Below are positions 12,270 to 23,221 of a stretch of DNA of 64,000 nt, one piece after another. The notes beneath the pieces were generated by a model. The model was not told where the DNA came from, did no database searches, and saw only the letters and a list, made by a program, of their open reading frames with translations. Source of the stretch: Diogma glabrata (Eukaryota; Arthropoda; Insecta; Diptera; Cylindrotomidae); the NCBI GenBank assembly GCA_963693315.1, contig OY856186.1, positions 131,157,930-131,221,929 of the forward strand, in the 5' to 3' direction. The position numbers and the translations under genes were made by a program. Each line of letters opens with the position of its first letter. The stretch's first letter is position 1.

Positions 12270-14270
12270 TTAATTAATACGATTGATTATATTAGGTGTG
12301 CACAGCACAGAAGGAGAATAGCGAAAGGATAATTTCTTGCCTGCATCGCTCAGTATGAAATTCCGTCGGAATACAATATCATCAGGTTTAAACAAAGACA
12401 CCCGAGCTCGTAGATTATATCGCTCAGCACTCTTAACGAATGCTTCAGCAATCAGGTTAAGAATTCGACTACGAATTTTGTTCAGGTAGTCAGGACGCAA
12501 AAGCGTTTTACCCGGTTCGTGAAAGCTGTTCAGTCGTCTCAGCAACTCATATGAAGAACCGTGAGTCACCATCGGTAATCCAAACGTAGCATAATAGGGC
12601 GAGCATTTGAGAGTTTGGTGAAGGGAACAACGCAGTGCACAAGCGAGATTGCTCAAATGCATATCCCACTTTGAATGCTCTTTTTTTAAGTAGGCCCTAG
12701 TTCCAGAAAGAACACTTCGGTTCGCTCGTTCAGAAGCATTAGCTTGGGGTAAATTTAAAGCTAATACGGAGTGTTTCACTCCGTGCTTCGACAGGAAATC
12801 TTCAAATAGTTTATACTTAAACTGTGTGCCATTGTCAGACACAACAACTTCAGGCGAACCAAATACGTGAAAGACATTGGTAGCCAACAATTGACAAATT
12901 GGTTCAGCAGTTAATTTCCGTAAAGGAAACAAAAATGGGTACTTGGTCACATGATCAAGTACCACAACGATAGCGATGTTCCCGGACTTGGAACGAGGGT
13001 TAGAACCAAGAATATCGATGTATAGTCGCTGACCAATTCGTTCAGTTTTCATTGGAGAAATCATCGGAGCACGAAGTGGAACAATTGGAGCTTTAATCTC
13101 TTTACAAGTTCTGCAGTTCATTACGAAGTTTTTTACTTGGGTATACATCCTAGGCCAGTAGTAAAATCGACGGATGTTATATAGGGTTTTAGCTAAAACT
13201 CCATGAGATGAAGTTAGAGGATCTTAAAAGCCTAACCCTCGACATACGCTCTAAACTTCTTTACTCCCAGTACGGCTGCTAGACATTCTTTCTCGCTAGT
13301 TGAATAGTTGCGTGGCGTAGAATTGAGTTTTTTGGTCATGTACGCTATAGGATGTTCTATACCGTCCATATCACACTGAAGCTATACACAACCTATGCCG
13401 TCATTGTTAGCGTCGCACTGGAGAGTAAATGGTTTAGTATAGTCGGGGTTTATGAGGACTGGTGCTGATACTCGAGCATTTTTCAGATTTTTAAATGCTA
13501 CTTCAGCATCTTCTGTCCACACGAATTTACTAGGAGATTTCTTCAACAAATCAGATATTGGAGAGGACATAGCAGAAAAATTGGATATAAATCTGCGATA
13601 TTAACCCGCCATCCCTAAGAAGCGACGAATTTGTTTGGGCGTACGCGGTGTAGGAAATTCAGAGATAGCCTGAGTTTTATCAGGATCAATTTTAAACTTA
13701 CCACCTCCCACAACATATCCTAAATATATTACGTCCGGCAAAAGAAACTTACCTTTTTCCACATTGATCGTCAAGCTCGCACGTCTAAGACACTGGGACA
13801 CTTCGTCATTGTCTGCGGCGCATTGCACAGTCCGAAAGGCATTCTTACAAACTGATACAATGGCCGCCCAGGGACCGTAAAAGCAGTTTTCTCTCGGGAG
13901 TGTTTTTCTAGAGGTATCTATCAAAAAGCGTCCTTCAAGTCCAAACTGGAAATGAAATTACTTTGTGGCAGACGAATCAAAATTCCATCAATCTGTGGAA
14001 GGGGGTAAGCATCCTTTTTGGTGACCGTACTGACCTTTCGGCTATCCAAACAAAGACGTACCTTCCCAGGTTTGCGAATTAAGACCACAGGGCTCGACCA
14101 AAGTCATTACTGACTGCCAAGAGATAACATCCTATCCAGTTCTTCCCCCATCTATCTCTCAATGGCGGGCGAAATCGAGTAGTGACGCTGTTTGATGGAG
14201 ACCGCCGTTCCCACATCAATCACATGTTCTAATATGTGTGTTCGTCCCAGACTGTAAGGAAGTGTAATTC
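12270..14270 (-). pseudogene. Gypsy-2: decayed Ty3/Gypsy pol (RT, RNase H, integrase)
   Basis: Read leftwards: an RT start with WSSPVVLIRKPGK and SSLDLKDAF (about 14100-13925), then a scar where the YxDD box should be, then ASLTINVEKGKF and RRFLGMAG (13924-13601). RNase H follows (CDANNDGIGCV, then NYSTSEKECLAAVL, 13570-13240) with two stops. A deletion joins this to the integrase at 13148-12270, which keeps CRTCKEIK of the zinc finger and the core (VVVLDHVTKYPF, SDNGTQFK, and an Asn-Ala-Ser-Glu block for the last catalytic Glu). Loss of the RT catalytic box, stops and deletions show an old dead copy. No LTRs were identified around it. Confidence 0.8.
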
Positions 14271-14600
14271 AAGCTTCGTAGTTGAAAGTCAAACCGCTTT
14301 AATTGAATTTGCATTAACAGAGACTTTCATGGTTATTTTCGTTTTTCCTTTAAAACATAGTTTCTTATACTCAATCCGTAATCGTCATCTACAATAGTTT
14401 CAGTTTACAAACCATCATAGAACAGTTGTGTGCTATTTCCCAATATAATTTCTTATATTCAATTTGTATTCGTTAATCGCTGTGAAATTGTCATAAAACA
14501 GTTGCGCAATATTATTTATAATATAATAGCCGTAAATCTATCCTTCTATACGAGCGTAACGGCAATCTTATCTATCCTTTAGTCTATAGATCAAATATAG

Positions 14601-14692
14601 TTCAAATTGGTATATTGGTAGCGCGCTCGACTGATGATCTATAGATTGAATGTTCGTAACCTGAAATTGCGAACTTTTTTTGTTTTTTTTTA
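14601..14692 (+). other. tRNA-like sequence with downstream T-run (decayed tRNA or SINE head)
   Basis: TTGGTATATTGGTAGCGCGC resembles a tRNA D-arm/A box, and TGTTCGTAACC about 40 bp later resembles a T-arm/B box. The spacing is tRNA-like, and the middle has weak similarity to an elongator tRNA-Met anticodon region. A pol III-type T-run follows at about 14675-14692. The acceptor stem does not pair well, so a working tRNA is unlikely. Confidence 0.35.
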
Positions 14693-15192
14693 AATAACAT
14701 TAAAATTATTGTTTTTTTACACACTTATATTTTATTCATATTCATACATACATTTCGTTTTACGATAATGCAGTTTTTAAATTTTTATTTTAAATAACAT
14801 TAAAATTGTTTTTTTTTATTCATAAATTCATTATTTTCTTTAAATAACTTTAAAATTATTGTGCTTTTTTATTTTATTATTCATGAATGAATTCATATAA
14901 ATAAATAATTCATATATAAATAAAACTTATATAAAATTTTGTTTTTGGATACTTAGAATTATCGATAAAGTAGTTCTTTAAAGCTAGTTAAAAAGTTAAG
15001 TTGCCTTATGCCATAATTTGTTCAAATTAAAATCATTAAATTCATTTCGATATTTACATTTCAATATTAAGAATAACAACAACTACTATAAATAACATTA
15101 AAATTATTGTTTTTTTACACACTTTTATTTTATTCATACATACATTTCGTTTTACGATAGTGCAATTTGATCGATAATGCAGTTTTTATAGC
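14683..15192. repeat. Two direct repeats of about 95 bp in AT-rich DNA
   Basis: The block at about 14688-14778 (ataacattaaaattattg, a T-run, then catacatttcgttttacgat and aatgcagttttt) recurs at about 15090-15192 with a small insertion. The interval and the flanks to 15760 hold no gene that I can see, only A/T tracts. Confidence 0.6.
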
Positions 15193-15760
15193 ATTTTATT
15201 GCACTGTCATTTCCCGTTTCGTTCAAATTATTATAATTTCGATATTAACAAGAAAATTAATTAGTTTTTTTACAGGCAGTGCTAAAAATCATATAATAGT
15301 GCTTTCCGATAATTATTTGCCATAATTTCATTCCTGTGAACTAAATTAAGGAAAAACAAAAACTACTATTTGAGTATGTATTTCTCTTGCAATATAATAG
15401 CTTTATCATAAAAGATCGTGTGACGTCATTTTGTTTAGTTATTTGAAGTTTTAATAAAAATTAGAATGCATTCAGGGATTTTATTTTAATTAAGTTACAT
15501 AATACATATATTTATAGTTTTTGTTGATGTTTTATTAATAAAACCTTTTTTATTTTGAATTAATCACAAGATATGTAAATATTATTATGAAAAATAGATC
15601 GAATTTTTTTTAAAGGAATAATAACCATTTTTTAAAGGAATAATTTTTACATTAAATAGTAAAGTTGGTAGATAGTTTTTATAATAAGTTTATTAAAAAA
15701 GAAAAGAGGAAACAAATTGATGAAAGTACATGATTAAAGGTCTATTTCCTCACTTTTTGT

Positions 15761-15807
15761 AAAATACTAGCGCTATTATGGTAGGACCATAATAGCGCTA
15801 GTATTTT
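15761..15807. repeat. Perfect 22-bp inverted repeat with 3-nt loop at the LOA LINE 5' junction
   Basis: The arms 15761-15782 and 15786-15807 are exact reverse complements (core TACTAGCGCTATTATGGT) around the loop AGG. The right arm includes the first bases of the LINE (from 15790). The left arm lies in the flank and overlaps the target duplication. Confidence 0.95.
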
Positions 15808-15871
15808 GCTCCATAATGCTATCGCCTCCGGGTCTACGTGCTCCATAATGCTATCGCCTCCGGGTGTACGT
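15808..15871 (+). repeat. Two tandem 32-bp units in the LINE 5' UTR
   Basis: The unit begins GCTCCATAATGCTATCGCC and repeats once with a single difference (CTACGT against GTACGT). Tandem 5' UTR repeats are common in LINEs and can hold promoter elements. No function can be proved here. Confidence 0.9.
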
Positions 15872-16052
15872 GCTCTTTCCTTGCACGTGTGTTTAATGAT
15901 CCAGGTGTGGAGCGGGTCACGCTAAATGATTAGCAAATGGGCTGGATCAAGGTGTCATGCGACTCGTGCCGTGCCGATGATCGGCCAGACTGGGGGCCCA
16001 TTCAAATAGCTCAGTCGCGAACGGAGCCGCCTAGATACCGGGTTACCTCCAG

Positions 16053-17444
16053 GTGTATTTTACCTTGCCAAGTTATCAGGGCTCTGACTTGGTCGACCTA
16101 TCTTCCCGTGAAACTCGTGGGAATAAAAAAATGGAAAAAAATAACAAAAATCTTAAAAACAAAAACACAAATAAATATCAAAAGCGGGACGTCACCGCGT
16201 TGACGAGGAAAGCAAGAACAAGTGGCAGGCGCAGGAGCGAGTCTCCTCGTCATGCTGCTGACGTGAATGTACCAGCGGCAAGTGATAATTCTATGGCCGG
16301 GACCAGTAAAGCTTCCGTGCCGGCAGAAAATAGCACAATGCCAAGGAAAAGTAAGAGGTGCAGTAGGCAGAGAGGCCCACCTTTACCACCTATAGGACAG
16401 CCCGGAGGGCTGGATGATCCACTGAGGCGGGGGCTCAGTGGCGCTGGTACCAGGTGGTACCTAAGGTTCCTCGCGGAAGGGATGTCTCCCGAGGACTCTA
16501 AAAGGAAGGCTCTGGAACGGAAAGGGAATACCCCAACCGTCGCAGCTGAAAATGTGAAGCGTGCCAGAGAGGCTACGACACCACAGGAAAAAGCAGCAAA
16601 GAAGCCTAGGATAGTCACTCGTCAGGACAGAGAGCAAGATCATCTCAGACCAGGCACCAGCTACGCTGGTGTAATTAAGACGATTAAGGTGGCTATCCTG
16701 GATGAGGATTATCCCCAGAAGATGCTTAGCGCGGAGGAGCTGGGGTTAATCGAGGCAGGGCTAGTGAACCAACTAGCAAAAGGATGCGCTGATCACAGGA
16801 ATGGGTTTTGGGGGATTCACTTCAAACCTGGTTATGTGATGGTAGAGTGCGACGACGAGCAGACGGCAAAATGGCTCGTGTCTGTTTTACCTGAAGTGAA
16901 AGTTGGTAAGCATTCACTTGTGACGAAATTGGGAGATAATATTCCGATTCCTCACAAGATTACCGTCTTTCTCCCAAGGAGTGCTGGGCAGACCAGGGAG
17001 AAATCTCTCGCGCTGCTAGAAGGGCAAAACGCCGGCTTGTTTACCAAGGATTGGAAGCTGTCGGGCAATCGGGATGAGGGCACAGGCCAGCTCCTGACTG
17101 CACTGATCGACGACAGGGCAAAGACAGCCTTATCGGAGGTAGGGAATACCCTTAACTATCGATTTGGCAAAGTCTTTGTCCACGGACCAAGAAGGGCGGT
17201 TGCGGAAAGAACAGAGGAAAAAGCCACAAGTAGTATCTCGGGGGAAGCACCTCAGATACTTTCACCGACAAGGGGAGCAGTCACAATCTTAACGACACCC
17301 AATGAGGTGGTAGATATGGTTGTCGAAGAGGTGGAGGATGTTGCTGCAGAGGATTATAGCATCATCGAAGATGTGGGGACCGAGGAGGAGGAGAGGTTGT
17401 TGATGGATGAAGGGGCAGGTACGCCCCTCTCCGACAATATCTAA
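16053..17444 (+). CDS. LOA LINE ORF1 protein (DUF4780-like)
   Basis: An intact 463-codon frame, distinctly more GC-rich than its surroundings. The first 150 residues are Lys/Arg/Ser/Pro-rich and disordered. A folded domain follows from about residue 215: VAILDEDYPQKMLS, FWGIHFKPGYVMVEC, AKWLVSVLPEV, then RFGKVFVHGP. This resembles the DUF4780 domain seen in insect retrotransposon ORF1 proteins. The tail is acidic. An in-frame ATG at 16131 (MEKNNKN) is a plausible alternative start because the first 26 residues look like 5' UTR. The stop overlaps the ORF2 start as TAATG, suggesting termination-reinitiation. The role is presumably nucleic-acid binding in the LINE RNP. Confidence 0.75.
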   Translation: MYFTLPSYQGSDLVDLSSRETRGNKKMEKNNKNLKNKNTNKYQKRDVTALTRKARTSGRRRSESPRHAADVNVPAASDNSMAGTSKASVPAENSTMPRKSKRCSRQRGPPLPPIGQPGGLDDPLRRGLSGAGTRWYLRFLAEGMSPEDSKRKALERKGNTPTVAAENVKRAREATTPQEKAAKKPRIVTRQDREQDHLRPGTSYAGVIKTIKVAILDEDYPQKMLSAEELGLIEAGLVNQLAKGCADHRNGFWGIHFKPGYVMVECDDEQTAKWLVSVLPEVKVGKHSLVTKLGDNIPIPHKITVFLPRSAGQTREKSLALLEGQNAGLFTKDWKLSGNRDEGTGQLLTALIDDRAKTALSEVGNTLNYRFGKVFVHGPRRAVAERTEEKATSSISGEAPQILSPTRGAVTILTTPNEVVDMVVEEVEDVAAEDYSIIEDVGTEEEERLLMDEGAGTPLSDNI

Positions 17445-18660
17445 TGGCGGTGGCAGGAAGATTGTGCGTGGCCCAAGTGAATGTCCACCACGCCATAGCA
17501 GCGTCAGCTGTGGTGGCCAGTACATTCACTAAGAAACAACTAGGGCTCACGCTGATACAGGAACCCTGGATCCACAAAAACAGGGTGAGGGGCCTTGCCA
17601 ACAGCGAGGCGAAGGTAGTATGGGATACTAATGCAGTAACGTCGGGAACACTCCCACCTTTGTCACAAGGGCAAGACAGGAAGTGTTAGATTTAACGGTA
17701 GGAAGTGCCGAAGTAGGTCAGTTCATAAAGAACTGGAGAGTATCAAATGAACCTTCCCTGTCGGATCATAGAATGATTCTGTTTGAACTGGATAGTACGA
17801 AAGAGGAATCACCCCCATTTCGGAACCCCAGGAACACAAGGTGGGATCAATTTGAGGAGAACCTTAAAGAAAGTCTACAGCTAGTAACTGTTAGAGGGAC
17901 AGTAAAACACTACACCGCGCTGGAACAAGCTGTAGCGGACGTAAATCTGGCAATCACCAAGGCGTTTGAAGCCAGCTGCCCAATTACTAGGGTAAAAGAG
18001 CAGAGAGAAGCGCTTTGGTGGAGCAAGGAGTTGTCAAAATTAAGAACAGAAGTACGGAGACTTTTCAATAGAGCAAAGCAATCCGGAAACTGGGAAGAGT
18101 ACACCAGGGTGCTTACCACCTACAATAAGGAAATTAGGAGGGCAAAGAGGGGCAGTTTCAGAACCTTTTGTGATAATATCTCGGTAGCGCCTGTAGCGGC
18201 TAGGCTGCATAGGGCTTTGACGAAGGAGGGTGTCGAGATCAAAACTTCGGTAAGAAGGCCGGATGGTACGCAAACGGAGGATGAGCAGCAGAGAGCTGCT
18301 CTTCTTCTAGGAACACACTTTCCGGGAGGCATAAGCCCGTGTACAAAAGACACGGGTAAGCAGAAAACTAAATGACCAAGCCCAGAGGACCGGAGGGTGG
18401 CTGCCTCACTTTTTACGGAGGAACGTATTAAGTGGGCCATAGGCACTTTCCAGCCATACAAATCACCAGGAGTGGACGGTATAGTCCCAGCTCTCCTGCA
18501 GAGGGGGCAAAAGTGGCTGTTACCGCACCTCCTGGGCATATTCAGGAGCAGTCTGGCGCTTGGGCATATTCCAGAACCATGGAGAACGGCGAAAGTGATA
18601 TTTATTCCGAAAGTAGGTAAGAAAGATGTCACTCAGCCGAAGTCTCATAGACCCATTAGT
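17444..18660 (+). pseudogene. LOA LINE ORF2: endonuclease and N-terminal RT, broken
   Basis: The frame opens at 17444 with an endonuclease N-terminus (CVAQVNVHHA, then LIQEPW). An internal deletion near 17640 removes most of the catalytic domain. The text resumes one frame over with TFVTRARQEVLDLT and SDHRMI (about 17660-17780). A linker (ALWWSKELSKLR) runs to a stop at 18373. RT fingers follow in another frame at 18397-18660 (YKSPGVDGIVPALLQ, then PEPWRTAKVIFIPK, then SHRPIS), where hAT-A1 cuts the ORF. The copy is inactive. Confidence 0.8.
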
Positions 18661-18661
18661 C

Positions 18662-21600
18662 CAGTGGCGTCATTTCACCAAAATCTTGGGGGGGGCGAGA
18701 ATTTAAATGACATAAAATATTTTTTTCGTAAAACATAACATACACGTTTTTATACACACACATATTTAAAAGCATTTAAATACATCGACTTAGAAATAAA
18801 ACTAAAATGCTTCTGAGCTACATAGGTTACTCTGTAAGTCTTCTGGTGTTGTTTCATCGAAGCGAATGCCGCAAAGTTCTGCAAAATCCCTTCATTTGTT
18901 AAAAATAATTTTAAATTCAGTATCATCTCTGCATTGTTTAAGCATCAAGATAGTAGTTTTAATTAAAGCGCTTGTGCTAGAAATTATTATATCTTTGCTT
19001 TGTAACTGTTCAGAGAGTGAATTTGTAATCGACAGCAGATCGTGCAGCATAGAAAAAAAGGATGGTTTTTCTATACGATGTTTTAGATCTCGGGCATCAT
19101 GGGATTTAAAATTTATGAGTCACATAGTCCCAGGAAAAATAAAACACCACTGGATTGCAATCCCTACGTGACTCCTCTTTTGTCGAATCGTTTTTTTGTT
19201 TGTTTTCCTTTATTTGTCTCAGAGAGAAAGAGTTATGTCTACCCTAAACTGACCAGAGCCAAATCGTTAAAATGTGCGACAAAATGCAAACATTCTTCCA
19301 AATACTAACTAATTAGAATTTCTATTGCGAGAAAGTGGAACGGTGAAAACGTGCTAACTAGATTGTGCATAAATTTACTATTTAATGCTTTACTTTACTA
19401 TTTGTTTACTATTTAATTCTTTAAAAAATTCTTTTATTTTAATTGGACATTCAACCGTTAGGAAATGTGGTTGCAGTGGTTCGTACATTTTCTAAATTCT
19501 TTCTAGTGCTGGCATTACCGCCAGCTAGCGAGTTTCACTGTATCCAATAAGTTGGTTATGTTCGACATTACTTTTGCCGCAGAACTCCTTCAACGTCTCC
19601 AGTAAAGACAGTAGAATATCCAATTTTTTTTAACTCTGCCATTTAAATCAGCAGCATTTCTTATTGCATTATTTAGAATATGGGCTGCGAATCCAATACC
19701 CAATACACTCTGGTTCAAATTCGAGTTTAGCTTGTTTTTAAATTTTCACCCCTTGACGTGACACCACTAAAATTGGTGTTCGTGTTATCAGCGCAAATTG
19801 CAACTAACTTTTTGTCAATGTTAAATAACAACAAGAAAACAAAATAACAACAAAACTTGTTCAAGCTACTGGAGCTGGCGGCTTATAGCAACGCTTTTCT
19901 ATGTTTATCTGTATCTATATGTCTTTTAATATCATAATATCCACTGTTAATTTTCAAATTCACTCCGACTGGTAATACACTAAACTTTTGCGTCGTTATA
20001 TTTTGATTTTTTTTATAAAAGGATAGTCCAATTCAATATCGTATAAGAATTTACGTAAATGTTTTCTATCTGTCTTGATTTGCAGGAGAACTTTTTAAAT
20101 ACAATTTTAAAAATTAGTATAAATTTACCTTTTATAGTAGCTTAAAACTTTTGTTACACAAGTAAAGACTGCAAAACAATTGAAACAATTTATTTTAATT
20201 TTACTAAATAATTAATATCTTTTCTGTATTTTGCAAGTATAAGAGGTATACAGTATACCTCTCGTTCTATCTTTTGCAAATCTATACCATTTATCAAGTT
20301 TTTATGCTGTTTACTTTGTTTGTTCTTTATTGAGAAAGAAAATTATATATTAGAAAATAATAATTTTACTTTTGAGCTTCCTAGTTAAAGTGTGTTTTAA
20401 ACAGAGTTTAAAACGCTACTTATATCACTCTTGTACTTTGTCCTTTCAGTGCGTAGCTTAAAAAAAATATAACACTCCCACATACAGAAGTAAAAATAAT
20501 AACAAATCATTCTTGCTACTAAATTGAAATAAATATTTTCTTTCAAATAGTCAAAACTTTTATTTTTGCGTCAAATTTGATGCTTTTCAACGTAAAATGA
20601 ATGATTCGTTCAATTATTCATGCATTGTTAGAAAAATGAATATAAAGCATGACGTAGAGTGACTAATTTTCTTCTTTTACAAATCGAATGAAAGAACTGG
20701 AAGATGTAATCTGCTCCAAAGGAGTAAAATCGAAAAAACAAAAATTTTACTCTTACGAGTAAGAACGATATTCAAATTATGAACATTTTAATTTTTTAAT
20801 ATTATTTCAAAGGATTGAAATGAGTGCTCGAATAAAGACTCGTAAACTCTGGTTTAAAATTTTAAATTTTTATGAATTTATACGCCAAACTGCATCTTTT
20901 TAAGTAAAATATTTTGTATTTTATTTTTCATAATAATATTGCACTGGTTTGTTCTCTCAATATGGTTAAATCAACATATACATAACATTATACAAACTGC
21001 AAGAAAAAACTGTGAAGCCATTGCTCTGACTAAGATATTGCGCAAACTATACGTAGGTAGATGGTTATTTCGATACTGCGGGCAAATGTGGTGAAAATAT
21101 TTGTTTCGTGGAACGCTTCGTGGGACAAATTTCTCCGTGGGACAACGCAATGAAATGTGGGACATTTCCACGCAGCGTGGGACGTCTGGTCAGCTTACTA
21201 CCCATAAACGTGCGTAAATTTTTCATTTGATTCAAAATTGTACAATTATTGCGAGCTTCTTTTAAATCTATAAGAAAAACCTACCACAAAAAATAATAGT
21301 TTCTCCCTCCCTGTTACTGTATAAAAAAAATGAACAAAGATTGACGTTTAGGATACGTTTTGGATTTTATTATAACCAACCAAACATATAATTTTTGCTA
21401 TTTTATGAATTAAAAATTCATAAAATGAATTTGACAGCAAGTTTTTATAACATACTTTGAAAATATTTAAATAACTTAAATATTTGTTCGTGTCGTTAGA
21501 AAATATTGCTTGTCCATTATAAAACATTCACTATCATAAAATCACTGGAAATAACCCAATAAATTTAAATTACTCCCGTAATTATTTTCATTCATTTTAT

Positions 21601-22428
21601 AAAAATTAGCACAACTATCAAGAAAACTTTTGATATGTTATAGGATTTTACATTTTAGAATTGTTTTTAATTTATTGTTTTTAAAAAAGTCTTGTAAAGT
21701 TTGTACAATCTGATATAAATAAAAAACAAGGCCAAACAATCACGGTTCTCCAAATAAGTGGGGTATAATTAGGTTGTGTTCTCCTGCATGTACTTGCTTT
21801 TAAGTTTATATAAACTACCAATGGCCAATAACAATTGAAATTTGGATGTTAAATACTGCACTCTACTGTGAACTCTCGAGGAACGCTGTACTAATGAAAT
21901 CGTGGCTCAGACGTGGCTCAGACACGAATATCTTATAAACAAAACACAATCGTTCTTCTAAAACCGGTGATGCCTCGCACCTTATAGTACGATAGAATTT
22001 TGTCACAATACGCACCCACGGCGTTTTTGGAAGAACGATCGTGTTTTGTTTATAAAACTGATTTTATCAGAAGATTAGAAACAATACGACCGCCTTTCGT
22101 ATCGGTGGCGCTCTAGTCCTTGATACAAAGAACGATAACGGTTTGAAAATTGCGGTGAACTGTACTTTAGTCGGGCCAAAATAATATGTAACGTAATAAT
22201 TATATTATCAGATATATTTCAATTAATAGTATGCGATAAAATTGGTATATTAGTTAAGTAAATCTTCTAAAAATTGGACGAATTTACAAAATAACAGTGC
22301 ATTGAAATTTTTATAGTGTATAATTCTATCACGATTGGATGGTTTTATTGAATCGATGTATTGATAGTATCAGATCCTTGGGGGGGGCTAATGCCCTCCC
22401 CCAGGCCTACCCAATTGACGCCCCCTTG
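18662..22428 (-). mobile_element. hAT-A1: 3.8-kb hAT element in the LOA LINE
   Basis: It starts CAGTGGCGTCATTTCACC and ends near ...CCAATTGACGCCCCC, matching hAT-A2 at 44236-48898 over most of its length. Both ends have G-runs just inside the terminal repeat. Unlike hAT-A2, no 8-bp duplication is present: CATTAGTC on the left, ATAGCAAA on the right. The flanking LINE has also lost its RT palm at this point. A later deletion next to the right end explains both facts. The exact right end (22424-22428) is uncertain. Confidence 0.8.
18790..19870 (-). pseudogene. hAT-A1 transposase remnant
   Basis: Read leftwards from about 19830, hAT transposase blocks appear: NTNFSGVTSRG, GIGFAAHILNNAIRNAADLN (about 19740-19650), YSETRWLAVMPALERI (about 19560-19500), and near 19050-18860 a helical part with LSEQLQSKD and KDFAELCG-like text broken by stops. 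These are the same lineage-specific motifs as in hAT-B, so the two families are related. No C-terminal dimerisation motif is readable. Upstream (19870-21180) I see no further domain, only a small frame near 20971-21171 containing GTCCCAC-type repeats. Confidence 0.6.
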
Positions 22429-22675
22429 ATAGCAAACTCCTGTGGAGAAGCCACATGAAAGCAGTGGTAAACAAGGCCGTAAGAGCTCTAATGGTATGCA
22501 AAAACCTTGCGGGTAAAACTTGAGGGTGCAGCCCAGGAATCCTAAGGTGGATGTATACCATGATAGTTAGACCAGCCATCACTTACGGGGCGGTGGCATG
22601 TTGCAAAAGAGCCCAGTGTAATGCTGGGAAAACTGAATTGGAAAAGGTGCAGAGGCTGGCCTGTATCTGCATGAC
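22429..22675 (+). pseudogene. LOA LINE ORF2: C-terminal end of the RT domain
   Basis: Fragments read LLWRSHMKAVVNKAVRALM and then MIVRPAITYGAVA. This is the thumb region after the RT palm in LOA/I-group elements, with one stop and a frameshift. It lies between hAT-A1 and the LINE-K insertion and continues, after LINE-K, into the RNase H at 23222. The RT palm with its catalytic Asp pair is missing from the window. Confidence 0.7.
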
Positions 22676-22677
22676 TG

Positions 22678-23221
22678 CATTCGTCCCTGTATGGAGTATT
22701 GTTGTCAAGTTTGGGGCGCTGCATCTGTTGCTATCCTGGCTCTTTTGGACTCTGTTCAAAAGCGAGCTATACGAATTGTTGGTGATCGAGATTTAACATT
22801 AGGTCTTGATTCCCTGCAACATCGTCGCACTGTTGCTGATCTCGTTGTTTTTTATAAATATCGTCACCAGCAGTGCTCGGATGAAATCAGGTCCATAATG
22901 CCTCAGACATATGTTTTTCCCCGTTTTACTTGTCAATCGGTTTGTGCGGGCGGTCGAGCTGTCGAGATTACTCACTGTCATAGTAATAGAATGCAAAGAG
23001 ATTTCTTTGTGCGTACATCGTACAAATGGAATGCTTTGCCCGAATCAATAGTCTCGAGTGCCTTCAATCCACAAAGATTTAAAAAAAGCGTCCACCTATA
23101 CCTCAAGACGCATGTTGTTGTGGGACCTACGTCTTAAAAGGTATCTATGTGTTGTTGTGACACATTTTGTAATTCCTACTACACAACACTTCTTATTAAA
23201 AAAAAAAAAAGAAAAAAAAAA
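22678..23221 (+). mobile_element. LINE-K copy E: 5'-truncated, about 540 bp with poly(A)
   Basis: From about 22691 it encodes the last ~148 residues of the LINE-K RT protein (MEYCCQVWGAA, QHRRTVADLVVFYKY, FFVRTSYKWNALP), then the LINE-K 3' UTR, ending in an A-rich tail (23197-23221). Its 5' end lies inside the ORF, as expected for incomplete target-primed reverse transcription. It is more diverged from copy B than copies C and D are. Confidence 0.85.

Noticed and set aside
14530..14692. Functional tRNA gene
   Set aside because: The acceptor stem does not pair and the anticodon loop is irregular. It is reported only as tRNA-like.
15937..16203. 88-codon ORF upstream of LOA ORF1
   Set aside because: It overlaps ORF1 in another frame, shows no domain and lies in the LINE 5' UTR.
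16250..16643. Minus-strand ORFs opposite LOA ORF1
   Set aside because: They are by-products of the GC-rich coding strand of ORF1.
18866..19171. 101-codon plus-strand ORF in hAT-A1
   Set aside because: It is antisense to the transposase remnant; the readable hAT motifs are on the minus strand.
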